Origin: CAYQLT01 sp964418425
GTDB taxonomy: Bacteria; Bacillota; Limnochordia; Limnochordales; Geochordaceae
DNA: 8,723 nucleotides
Assembly (NCBI GenBank): GCA_964418425.1
Contig: CAYQLT010000087.1
Coordinates: forward strand, 1 to 8,723
Direction of reading: 5' to 3'
Part shown: one piece after another, positions 1-5,845 of the stretch
How positions within the stretch are numbered: position 1 is the first letter of the stretch
Layout: every line of letters starts with the position of its first letter
Made by a program: the position numbers and the translations under genes
Notes under the pieces: generated by a model
Seen by the model: the letters and a program-made list of their open reading frames with translations, nothing else
What the model was told of the DNA's origin: nothing
Databases searched by the model: none

Positions 1-239
1 GTCCGTCAAGGGCGCATCGAGTCTCCCGAGGTGAGGGCCCCTCTTTTTCCTGAAGCGTCGCTTCTGTCGCCGCAGGTGCGACGTTGGAGAGGTAGCGTCA
101 AGACGGGGCCCCGACCGGAAGCTTGGAGTGCCGACTTCGCGAAGAGGAGAGAGCGGCCGTGCGGTGCAGGGGAACATGACCGGTGCGGCCAATTCTCTCC
201 TCGCCACCCAAGTGAGCCAGGCGGTTCGGTGAACCAAGC
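1..239. other. No supported gene; left edge
   Basis: I see no gene I can support here. The plus strand can be read as an 80-residue open frame from 31 to 273, but it is rich in Arg, Pro, Gly and Ser, has no ribosome binding site that decides a start, and runs into the riboswitch. A small hairpin, GGTTC-GGT-GAACC, lies around 223-235 just ahead of the riboswitch. I could not identify a convincing sigma-A promoter for the riboswitch transcript, although one should lie in this stretch. Confidence 0.4.
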
Positions 240-346
240 CCCATCGAGATCGGCGGAGGGACGGGCCCGATGAAGCCGGGGCAACCTGCCCGGCAGCAGT
301 GCCGGGCGTGGTGCCAATTCCCGCAGGTATCGGCCTGAGAGATGGG
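240..346 (+). promoter_or_regulatory. SAM-I (S-box) riboswitch aptamer
   Basis: This is an RNA aptamer that binds S-adenosylmethionine and normally shuts down methionine and sulfur genes when SAM is plentiful. The conserved SAM-I core is seen in order: AGGGA (257-261), GGCCCGATGAAGCC, GCAACC, then GGTGCCAATTCC (310-321) followed by GCAG, and TGAGAGATGGGAG at the 3' end. The closing P1 helix can be drawn as CCCATC (240-245) with GATGGG (341-346). An intrinsic terminator begins 30 bases downstream, so this is most likely a transcriptional OFF switch. The next gene is an unknown 129-aa protein, not a recognisable met gene. The family assignment rests on motif order and is firm; the identity of the regulated gene is inference. 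Confidence 0.95.
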
Positions 347-375
347 AGCTGGGAGACGTGCTGCGACGACTGAAT

Positions 376-404
376 GCCCCTGCTCCCGCAGGGGCTGTTT
401 GTTT
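376..404 (+). terminator. Intrinsic terminator of the SAM riboswitch
   Basis: A perfect 8-bp stem, GCCCCTGC (376-383) with GCAGGGGC (388-395), closes a 4-base TCCC loop and is followed by TGTTTGTTT. GCTCCC (382-387), from the 5' arm and loop, is the exact complement of GGGAGC (344-349). The latter begins inside the 3' strand of the aptamer P1 helix. That gives the expected competition: without SAM, 344-349 pairs with 382-387 and the terminator cannot form; with SAM, P1 holds 341-346 and the terminator folds. Confidence 0.88.
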
Positions 405-495
405 GGGGGTGTCCCGCCCCGGAGCGCGAGGCCCGCCCTCGCAAGTGCGGGCTGGTGGGTTCGAAGGTGAACAACGCGTCCGGGAGGGGCGAGCC

Positions 496-885
496 ATGGC
501 CAGGCACAGGTATTCGCAGATCAGGACCGAGTTCGTGCGGCGGGAGCTGAGGCGGACCCGCTGGGAGGAGCGCGGATACATCCACACCCTCATGCTCATC
601 GAGGAACTGTTCGCCAAGGGCGGCCCGCAGCACATGCCCGAGGGCATGTGGTTGCACGCTATCAGCCAGAAGTACCCCGCAGCCGTGCATGCTATCCGCA
701 GTGAACTGCTCCACGGCAAGGTGCTCACCGATGAGGAGCTGCAGCAGTGGATGAACGAACGCCGGCTCGAGGAGGAGCGCAAGCGTAAAGAGTGGGAAGA
801 AGAACAGAAGCGTCGGCGCGAGGAGGAGCAGGAGCACGGGCGCCTGGACCGCGACGAGTGGCTCGCCATGGGCGGCCTGCCGTGA
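496..885 (+). CDS. Hypothetical protein with charged helical C-terminus
   Basis: I do not recognise this 129-residue protein. ATG 496 is chosen because GGGAGGGG lies just upstream (482-489); longer readings of the frame run back into the terminator and look non-coding. Residues 1-80 form a basic, probably helical domain that includes ELRRTRWEERGYIHTLMLIE. Residues 80-118 are almost all Glu, Arg, Lys and Gln and should form a long charged helix or coiled coil, ending with DEWLAMGGLP. No signal peptide or membrane segment is seen. It is the first gene after the SAM-I riboswitch and terminator, so it may be SAM-controlled, though no link to methionine is visible. An ATG at 885 overlaps its stop (TGATG), but the frame that follows looks degenerate. 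It is clearly coding in composition; the function is unknown. Confidence 0.75.
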   Translation: MARHRYSQIRTEFVRRELRRTRWEERGYIHTLMLIEELFAKGGPQHMPEGMWLHAISQKYPAAVHAIRSELLHGKVLTDEELQQWMNERRLEEERKRKEWEEEQKRRREEEQEHGRLDRDEWLAMGGLP

Positions 886-1079
886 TGGGCGACCCGTGGG
901 CATCTGCAAACTGGCCGTTCGCTTGGCGTGGCGGCGCTCGGGGCCGGAGGGGCCGCTGTGGCGGAAACTGCGCCGGACCGGCGGTCACCCCCCCTCCTGC
1001 CGCCTCTCGACGACCGTATCGGGGCACCGCACCGCCTCGCCTCGTTGGCGGGCGGGCCCTCGCCCGCGGGGCGGGCGCC
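886..1079. other. Gap without a secure gene
   Basis: No gene can be supported here. The frame starting at ATG 885 (TGATG overlap with the previous stop) begins MGDPWASANWPFAW and then becomes a run of Arg, Gly and Pro. A GTG at 928 in another frame gives a short Ala/Gly-rich, possibly hydrophobic stretch, VAALGAGGAAVAETAPD. These may be pieces of one frameshifted small gene or chance reading of GC-rich DNA. The transposase remnant follows. Confidence 0.35.
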
Positions 1080-1631
1080 AGCGTCGGGTGGGAACGGGAC
1101 GCGCTCTACGTGTCCGGTGTTCCCATGGGGGAGATTGAGCGTTACCCCGAGGGCGCCCACGCGCCGGCGGGGAGCCTGGTCGAAACGCTGGGGCTGTGGG
1201 ACCCCCTCCAGCGTCCACGTCCGGGCCCGCTCCGCTTTGAGTTCGTGGACATAAACCTCGTACGCGTGCGTCACCTCCGCCGGCCGAAAGACGCGATCGC
1301 GAGGGAACCGGTCGGGCAGCGGTTTCAGCCCGGCCAGCCTGGTGCGACAGCTCGACGCAGTGGAAGCGGAGCTGCGAGCCGTTGACGCCGAGATGCCCCG
1401 GCGGGCGCAGGAGGTTGCGGAGGTGCAAGCTGTTGTCGAGCATTACCGGCATGGGGCTGGTCGGGGCCGCGACCGTGTGGGCGGCCTCGCGCCCGCTTTC
1501 GCAGCCCAAGGGCGTCACCCGGTACGGCGGGCTCGATCCCTCGGGTATCAGTCGGGGGAACGCTCCGGCCAGGGCCACATCAGCAAAAGTGGCTCCCCGA
1601 TGCTGCGCCGGGTGAACCGGACATGGGGGCA
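1080..1631 (+). pseudogene. IS110-family transposase remnant, frameshifted
   Basis: This is the decayed 3' portion of an IS110-type (Transposase_20) transposase gene. The family acts in bacteria as a DEDD/Ser recombinase and does not use a DDE domain. Readable pieces switch frame. One segment ending near 1300 contains FEFVDINLVRVRHLRRPKDA, resembling the N-domain region before the KTDxxDA motif. A helical linker LDAVEAELRAVDAEM starts near 1345. LLSSITGMGLVGAATVWA, the helix-hairpin-helix region, lies near 1425-1480 in a second frame. GLDPSG lies near 1530-1545, still in that frame. YQSGERSGQGHISKSGSPMLRR (about 1547-1612) is back in the first frame and is the typical C-terminal Ser motif region. 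At least two frameshifts (near 1430 and 1545) and probable deletions rule out a working enzyme. The C-terminal part is secure, the part before 1340 tentative. No terminal repeats were found. Confidence 0.72.
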
Positions 1632-1737
1632 ATAGGCGGCTCGTTTTGTCCTCCTCAGCGGCACCCCATCCGGGGATTAGCAAACTCTTACTGGAACGAA
1701 CTGGCGCGACCTATGGATGCCGTTGGTCCCCCCTTGA

Positions 1738-1887
1738 CCGGCGAGGCGCAGCTGGCTCGAAGCGGAGCCTCCCTTGACGCCCGAGGAGATCGCCGACTCC
1801 GAGGCGGCCTGGAGGGAGTACCAGGCCGGCCAGGGCAAGCCGCTGGAGCAGGTAATCCGAGAGCAGCTACATGAGCGGCCAGACTGA
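1738..1887 (+). pseudogene. C-terminal part of a RelB-like antitoxin
   Basis: The frame from 1738 is open to TGA 1885-1887. From TTG 1774 it reads LTPEEIADSEAAWREYQAGQ, then GKPLEQVIREQLHERPD. This is the acidic helical tail typical of small RelB/Phd-type antitoxins, which neutralise a RelE/ParE toxin and repress their own promoter. The tail wraps the toxin; the missing N-terminal part would bind DNA. Upstream the frame is closed at 1735-1737 and no DNA-binding domain can be read, so the gene is probably truncated. A 37-aa product from TTG 1774, with weak GGAG upstream, is the alternative. The toxin ATG (1871) lies inside the antitoxin's last codons, the usual overlap for such pairs. The exact antitoxin family is not certain. 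Confidence 0.55.
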
Positions 1888-2463
1888 GCCCTCTTGGGCG
1901 GTCAACGTGCCTCGGCAAGTGGAGGGGCTATCGCCAGGCTCCCCCGGCCCGAGCGGGAGCACCTTCTTCAAGCCGTCCGTCAGCTCACCCGAGGTCCATT
2001 CGGGCTCCACGTCAAGCGCTTGGCTGGCCGCCCCGACTGGCGCCTGCGGGTCGGGAATCGACGAGTGCTGTTTCGGGTTGACGAGCAGGCCCGCGTCGTG
2101 GGTCAGGTCCTCGGGCGCGCTGCGCTTTCGGCTTAGCACGTCGGCCGCCGCCTCGGCGAAGTGCGGCGGCCGCCAGTAGGCCTGTGCCCGTTCGACCCGC
2201 CGGGCCACCTCCGCAGTGCACCCTCCGATATCCGGCAGGGTAGGGCGAAGACCCGCAAGATACTCCTGCAACGCCGCCCAGGCATCCAGCCAGGCATCCT
2301 GGGCCGTCTCGTGGGCGAGCAGGCCGAGCCACTCGATCTGGCGGAGCGCCCGGCGCAGGATGCGGGCGGCGGCCCGCGCATGGGCCCGGCCAACGGCCCC
2401 GTGAAACGCCGTCAGGCTCTCCTGGAGACGTGCGAGGCGGGAATGGATCTCCTCGTTCGGCAT
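1867..2463 (-). CDS. Small helical protein of unknown function, 3' end uncertain
   Basis: I do not recognise this protein. On the minus strand ATG 2463 is preceded by a good GGGAGGGA ribosome binding site about 8 bases upstream. Residues 1-75 are Ala/Arg/Leu/Glu-rich and should form amphipathic helices, including EEIHSRLARLQESLTAF and ARILRRALRQIEWLGLLA. Residues 76-110 contain EVARRVERAQAYWRPP. The frame runs on to 1867, giving 198 residues. However, residues after about 110 (bases below 2136) are antisense to the RelE-like toxin and look like a shadow. The true gene may therefore have ended near 2130 or been cut by arrival of the toxin cassette. The ribbon-helix-helix gene lies 153 bases upstream in the same direction, so the two could form an operon. 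The N-terminal half is believable; the C-terminal half is not. Confidence 0.5.
   Translation of the reverse strand: MPNEEIHSRLARLQESLTAFHGAVGRAHARAAARILRRALRQIEWLGLLAHETAQDAWLDAWAALQEYLAGLRPTLPDIGGCTAEVARRVERAQAYWRPPHFAEAAADVLSRKRSAPEDLTHDAGLLVNPKQHSSIPDPQAPVGAASQALDVEPEWTSGELTDGLKKVLPLGPGEPGDSPSTCRGTLTAQEGSVWPLM
1871..2136 (+). pseudogene. RelE/ParE-family toxin, frameshifted
   Basis: This is the remnant of a small ribosome-dependent RNase (RelE) or gyrase-targeting (ParE) toxin. The first part is read from ATG 1871 as MSGQTEPSWAVNVPRQVE. The body is read in another frame from about 1927 as AIARLPRPEREHLLQAVRQL, then KRLAGRPDWRLRVGNRRVLFRVDE, which is the classic RelE core: LP-R-(x)-L, K-L-G, WRLRVG-RV-F-VD. 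One missing G in the GGGG run near 1924 would join the two parts. The end VLGRAALSA is also unlike the usual VxxRRDAFRL, while RFRL is found in the next frame, suggesting a second slip near 2125. A separate product could start at ATG 1894, but it would lack the native first strand. It overlaps the antitoxin tail upstream and is antisense to the minus-strand gene starting at 2463. The fold assignment is fairly sure; activity is doubtful. Confidence 0.68.
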
Positions 2464-2616
2464 CTTGGGGCTCCCTCCCGAGGTTGATGGGGAGAGGCCC
2501 GCCCGCCTACCATGAAGGTGCTGGCGGGCCGCTCGGCCCGTCGGCCGTGGGCCAGAGAGGGAACGCAGGAACCGTGGCCTCCCTGGCCCTTCTTACTTGC
2601 TTCCGAGCCACTTCTC

Positions 2617-2856
2617 TCAAGGGCTTTGGCCGGCGTCGTCGCCCCCTCGTGGGCGCGGGCGGCGGGACGCCTGCGAAAGCTCAGGGGACCGCAGCGCCGC
2701 CCGGAGCAGCTCCTCGGCCAGCATGGCGAGGCTTTTGCGCTCCCGCAGGGCCCGTTCGAGCAGCGCATCGTGCAGCTCGACGGGGACGCGCAGATGCAGC
2801 GCACGCCACGGCGTCCCGGCCAGCTGTCGCTGGCGGCGCCCCGGCACCTGGGACAC
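2617..2856 (-). CDS. Ribbon-helix-helix (CopG-like) DNA-binding protein
   Basis: This is a small protein with one ribbon-helix-helix domain, a fold that dimerises and binds operator DNA through a two-stranded beta sheet; many members are antitoxins or repressors. Residues 19-24 (ALHLRV) fit the beta strand. PVELHDALLERALRERK (25-41) and SLAMLAEELLRAAL (42-55) fit helices 1 and 2 with the turn between them. A basic, disordered tail follows. The start is uncertain: GTG 2856 gives 79 residues and GTG 2847 gives 76. The frame is open further upstream with no ATG near the domain and no strong ribosome binding site. The gene is divergent from cas3, 112 bases away, and upstream of another small minus-strand gene. 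It could regulate cas3, its own operon, or be an orphan antitoxin. The fold is fairly sure, the role is inferred. Confidence 0.65.
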   Translation of the reverse strand: MSQVPGRRQRQLAGTPWRALHLRVPVELHDALLERALRERKSLAMLAEELLRAALRSPELSQASRRPRPRGGDDAGQSP

Positions 2857-2904
2857 AGGCCCTGCGCCGGGCAGAGCAGCCCCGCTGCGGGTGTCGCGGT
2901 AGGC

Positions 2905-2934
2905 TTGACAATCGCCCTTAGACTGGAGTTGGAA
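2905..2934 (+). promoter_or_regulatory. Possible cas operon promoter
   Basis: A perfect sigma-A -35 hexamer, TTGACA, lies at 2905-2910, 58 bases before the cas3 start and in the only sizeable gap ahead of the operon. No good -10 follows at 16-18 bases; the best at 18 bases is TTGGAA (2929-2934), a weak match. TAGACT (2919-2924) resembles a -10 but is only 8 bases from the -35. The location is right but the -10 is poor, so this remains tentative. Confidence 0.3.
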
Positions 2935-2949
2935 GAGGCCTGCGGCCTC
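2935..2949. repeat. Perfect inverted repeat in the cas3 leader
   Basis: GAGGCC-TGC-GGCCTC is a perfect 6-bp inverted repeat with a 3-base centre, lying between the possible promoter and the cas3 ribosome binding site. It could be an operator for a dimeric regulator, such as the divergently encoded ribbon-helix-helix protein, or a small hairpin in the cas mRNA leader. In GC-rich DNA a short palindrome can also be chance. Confidence 0.45.
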
Positions 2950-2968
2950 CCGGAAAGGATCGCTCACG

Positions 2969-5131
2969 ATGCACGAACATGCTCCTCCTTCAGGCCTCGT
3001 CACGCTTATGGCGCACCCGCCCAACGCAAGGGGCGAGGCCCACGACCTCCTGGCCCACCTTCGCGAGGTGGCCCGGCTGGCCCGCCGCTTCGCGGAGCCC
3101 TTCGGGGCGGGGGAGTGGGCGTACCTGGCCGGCCTCTGGCACGACCTCGGCAAGCCTCGCCCGGAGTGGCAGGCCTACATACGGGCTCGTGCCCTCGGAC
3201 AGCGGCTTCCCTCCCCCGGCCATACCCGCGAAGGTGCCTGGTGGGCCGCCCGATTCGTGGAACCCCTCGCCCTGGTCGTGGCGGGCCACCATGGCGGGCT
3301 CCCCGCCCTCACCGACCTCAAGGCGCAGCTGAAGGATCCCGCGCTGGCCGCTCGAGCGCAGGAGGCGGTACGTGCCGTGCAGCTTTACCTTCCGGAGCTG
3401 AGTGCCCCCGTCAGGGAAGCCGCATCTGCGCTTCCCGAAACTCCCCAAAGTGCGGAGATGCTGCTTCGCTTCATCTTTTCGGCCCTCGTGGATGCGGATT
3501 TCCTGGACACCGAGGCGCACTTTCGAGGGCAGCGACCGCAGGGCTCGCAGGCCGACACCGTGGTGCTGGCCCGTCTTTGGGACCGGCTCCAAGCCGCCCA
3601 GGCCCACTTTTCCCCAACCGAACCGATGGGCCCAATACGCCGGGCGGTTTACGAGCGGTGCGTAGCTGCAGCGCTGGCGCGCCAGGGATGGTTCCGGCTC
3701 GCCGCTCCCACAGGAGCAGGCAAGACGCGGGCCGCCATGGCGTTCGCACTTCGCCATGCGTTGCGGCACGGGCTGCGCCGGGTGATCGTTGCGGTGCCCT
3801 ATACGAGCATTACGGAACAGACCGCCAGCGTCTACCGGGACATCTTCGGGGCCGCCAGCGTCCTGGAACACCACAGCGCGGCGCCACCCGTCGAGGACGA
3901 GGAGCTGGCCGAAAGGGCCGAGCTGGCCGCGGAGAACTGGGACGCCCCCATCGTGGTCACCACTACAGTCCAGCTCTTCGAAAGCCTGTTCAGCAACCGC
4001 CCGGGTGCCTGCCGAAAGCTGCACAACATCGCAGCAAGCGTGATCCTCCTCGACGAAGCCCAGGCCCTTCCCGCGACCCTCATGGAACCCATACTCGATG
4101 CCCTCCACGAGCTGTCCTCCCGGTACCGATGCACCGTCGTGTTCTCCACCGCCACGCCCCCGGCCTGGCGCCAGCCCCCCTTTGCGGATTGGCTCAAAGA
4201 GGCGATGGACCTCGTGCCCGACGCGGAGCAGTGGACGGAGACGGCCCGCCGGGTTGCCTACGAGTGGTGGCACCTTGATGGCCCGACCAGCTGGGAGAGC
4301 CTCGCTGCAAGCCTTCGACCGCTCTCGCAGGTTCTGGTGGTAACCAACACGACGGCGGACGCGGCGGCCCTTTGGCGGACGCTCGACGACCCGCAGGCGC
4401 TCCATCTCTCCCGACGCCTCTACGGCGCCCACCGCCGCCGAGCCCTGGCCATCACCCGGGAGCGCCTGAAGGGGGGGCATCCCTGTCGGGTCGTGGCGAC
4501 GCAAGTGGTGGAAGCAGGGGTCGATGTCGACTTCCCTGTCGTGTATCGGGCCCTGGGCCCCCTTGACCGAATCGTGCAGGCCGCAGGGCGATGCAACCGA
4601 GAGCGCCGGCAGCCCTCCGGCCGTGTCGTGGTGTTCGATCCGCAGGGCTCCCATCCGCCGGCCGGGCCATACCGCACGGCGACAGACCTCACGCGGGTGC
4701 TCATCCGCTCGCCCCATGCCATTCCGGACCGGCCCGCCTGCATCGCCGAGTATTTTGCCCGGCTATACGAGTCCGTGCCGACGGATGCACCCGGCATCCA
4801 GGGCCTGCGCCGGCGCTTCGACTACCCCGCCGTGGCACGAGCGTTTCGGATGGTCGAGGAGGGGCCCCAGCAACCGGTGGTGGTTCGAGACCCCGCTCAC
4901 GAACCTTCGCGGCGGGCGGTCGATGGGCTGCTCGGATGGTTACAACGGGCCGACAGGGCGCCGGGCCGCAGCTGGTGGCGAGCCGTGCAACCCTACGTGG
5001 TCGAGCTTCCCCTGCGGGAGTTTCAAGCGGCGGTTCGCAAAGGCTGGGCGCAGCGCGTTCGGGGCGAAGTCTGGGCGTGGGTCGGCCCGTACCACCCGGC
5101 ACTGGGGCTGGCGGGCCTGGAGCTTGCGTAA
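2969..5131 (+). CDS. cas3: CRISPR-associated nuclease-helicase Cas3 (type I-C)
   Basis: Cas3 is recruited by the Cascade complex to the displaced DNA strand, nicks it with its HD nuclease and degrades it while unwinding 3' to 5'. This 720-residue protein is complete. The HD domain shows H30 (LLAHLREVA), H58-D59 (HDLGK), H85, H107-H108 (AGHHGG) and D175 (LVDADFLD). The SF2 helicase follows: Walker A APTGAGKT (246-253), VPYTSIT (276-282), DEAQ (362-365), STATP (393-397), QVVEAGVDVDF (512-522) and QAAGRCNRE (537-545, arginine finger motif). All key residues are present, so it should be active. ATG 2969 is chosen for GGAAAGGA (2951-2958) upstream. It leads the operon, with cas5c starting 27 bases after its stop. 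Family and domains are certain; the I-C subtype comes from the neighbours. Confidence 0.97.
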   Translation: MHEHAPPSGLVTLMAHPPNARGEAHDLLAHLREVARLARRFAEPFGAGEWAYLAGLWHDLGKPRPEWQAYIRARALGQRLPSPGHTREGAWWAARFVEPLALVVAGHHGGLPALTDLKAQLKDPALAARAQEAVRAVQLYLPELSAPVREAASALPETPQSAEMLLRFIFSALVDADFLDTEAHFRGQRPQGSQADTVVLARLWDRLQAAQAHFSPTEPMGPIRRAVYERCVAAALARQGWFRLAAPTGAGKTRAAMAFALRHALRHGLRRVIVAVPYTSITEQTASVYRDIFGAASVLEHHSAAPPVEDEELAERAELAAENWDAPIVVTTTVQLFESLFSNRPGACRKLHNIAASVILLDEAQALPATLMEPILDALHELSSRYRCTVVFSTATPPAWRQPPFADWLKEAMDLVPDAEQWTETARRVAYEWWHLDGPTSWESLAASLRPLSQVLVVTNTTADAAALWRTLDDPQALHLSRRLYGAHRRRALAITRERLKGGHPCRVVATQVVEAGVDVDFPVVYRALGPLDRIVQAAGRCNRERRQPSGRVVVFDPQGSHPPAGPYRTATDLTRVLIRSPHAIPDRPACIAEYFARLYESVPTDAPGIQGLRRRFDYPAVARAFRMVEEGPQQPVVVRDPAHEPSRRAVDGLLGWLQRADRAPGRSWWRAVQPYVVELPLREFQAAVRKGWAQRVRGEVWAWVGPYHPALGLAGLELA

Positions 5132-5158
5132 CGAGCCAGGAGAGGGGGTGACCAAGCG

Positions 5159-5845
5159 GTGGAGCGCTATCCGCCTCTGCTCGTGAAGGTATGGGGACCG
5201 TGGGCATGCTTCACCCGACCCGAGGCGAAGGTCGAGCGGGTCACCTATCCCGTTCCGACGCCTTCGGCCGCGCGCGGAATGCTGGAGGCCATCCTCTGGC
5301 GGCCGGAGTTCCGTTGGCGTGTCGAGGAGATCTGGATCCTCAACCCGGTGCGATACTTTTCGCTGACCCGCAACGAGGTGACGGAGAAGCTCAATCCCGG
5401 CGTGGTCCGGCGCTGGCCCCAGACGGGCGGCCACTTCTACGTCGAAGACCACCGGGCGCAGCGGCACACCGTAGCGCTGCGGGACGTGTCGTACATTTTC
5501 CGCGCGCAGTTGATCCCAAATGACCCGGCGGTTCACCCCGCGAAGTACCGAGACCAATTCCGACGACGGGTGGAACGGGGGCAGTGCTTCAGCCGGCCCT
5601 ACCTGGGCTGCCGGGAGTTCAGTGCGGAGTTCGCCCCGGCGGAGGGAACGGAGCGGCCCGTAGACTGGACGGCCGACCTGGGGCGGATGCTGTTCGATTT
5701 CCGGTTCGAAGGGCCGGGTCGGGCGACCCCGATTTACTTTGAAGCGAAGGTTGAACGGGGGGTCTTGCGGGTGCCGCAGGAGCTCTACGGATGCGATGAG
5801 GAGGGAGGGCCTTGCCATGCTGGCGGCGCTGGTGGAGCTGGCTGA
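5159..5845 (+). CDS. cas5c: Type I-C Cas5c (Cas5d), pre-crRNA endoribonuclease and Cascade subunit
   Basis: In type I-C, which lacks Cas6, Cas5c cuts each repeat at the base of its hairpin and then caps the 5' handle of the crRNA in Cascade. The 228-residue length is normal. Family hallmarks are VKVWGPWACFTRPE (9-22), YPVPTPSAARGMLEAILW (30-47), RNEV (71-74), RHTVALRDVSYI (102-113) and the diagnostic GQCFSRPYLGCREF (141-154). GTG 5159 is used with AGAGGGGG about 10 bases upstream. By my recollection of the Bacillus halodurans enzyme (Tyr46, Lys116, His117), the equivalent sites here are Leu46, Lys129 and Tyr130, so two of the three are changed. Its 3' end overlaps cas8c by 29 bases, suggesting coupled translation. 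The identity is firm. Confidence 0.95.
   Translation: MERYPPLLVKVWGPWACFTRPEAKVERVTYPVPTPSAARGMLEAILWRPEFRWRVEEIWILNPVRYFSLTRNEVTEKLNPGVVRRWPQTGGHFYVEDHRAQRHTVALRDVSYIFRAQLIPNDPAVHPAKYRDQFRRRVERGQCFSRPYLGCREFSAEFAPAEGTERPVDWTADLGRMLFDFRFEGPGRATPIYFEAKVERGVLRVPQELYGCDEEGGPCHAGGAGGAG

Noticed and set aside
103..112. CGGGGCCCCG palindrome near the left edge
   Set aside because: A short GC palindrome without a U-run or a neighbouring gene; likely chance at this base composition.
431..452. GCCCGC/GCGGGC hairpin after the terminator
   Set aside because: A 6-bp stem with a 10-base loop and no U-run; it may form but has no clear role.
6..1274. Minus-strand 422-residue open frame
   Set aside because: It lies antisense to the riboswitch, terminator and the 496-885 gene; its product is a low-complexity run of Arg, Ser and Pro with no domain, as expected from GC-rich antisense DNA.
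2919..2924. TAGACT as the -10 box of the cas promoter
   Set aside because: It is only 8 bases from TTGACA (2905-2910), too close for sigma-A, and there is no matching -35 at 17 bases upstream.
2512..4278. Plus-strand 588-residue open frame
   Set aside because: It overlaps the cas3 N-terminal half in another frame and reads as Gly/Arg/Pro-rich noise; cas3 has all its motifs in the correct frame.
2990..4717. Minus-strand 575-residue open frame antisense to cas3
   Set aside because: It shows no motifs and mirrors the cas3 codons; long antisense frames are common in DNA of this GC content.
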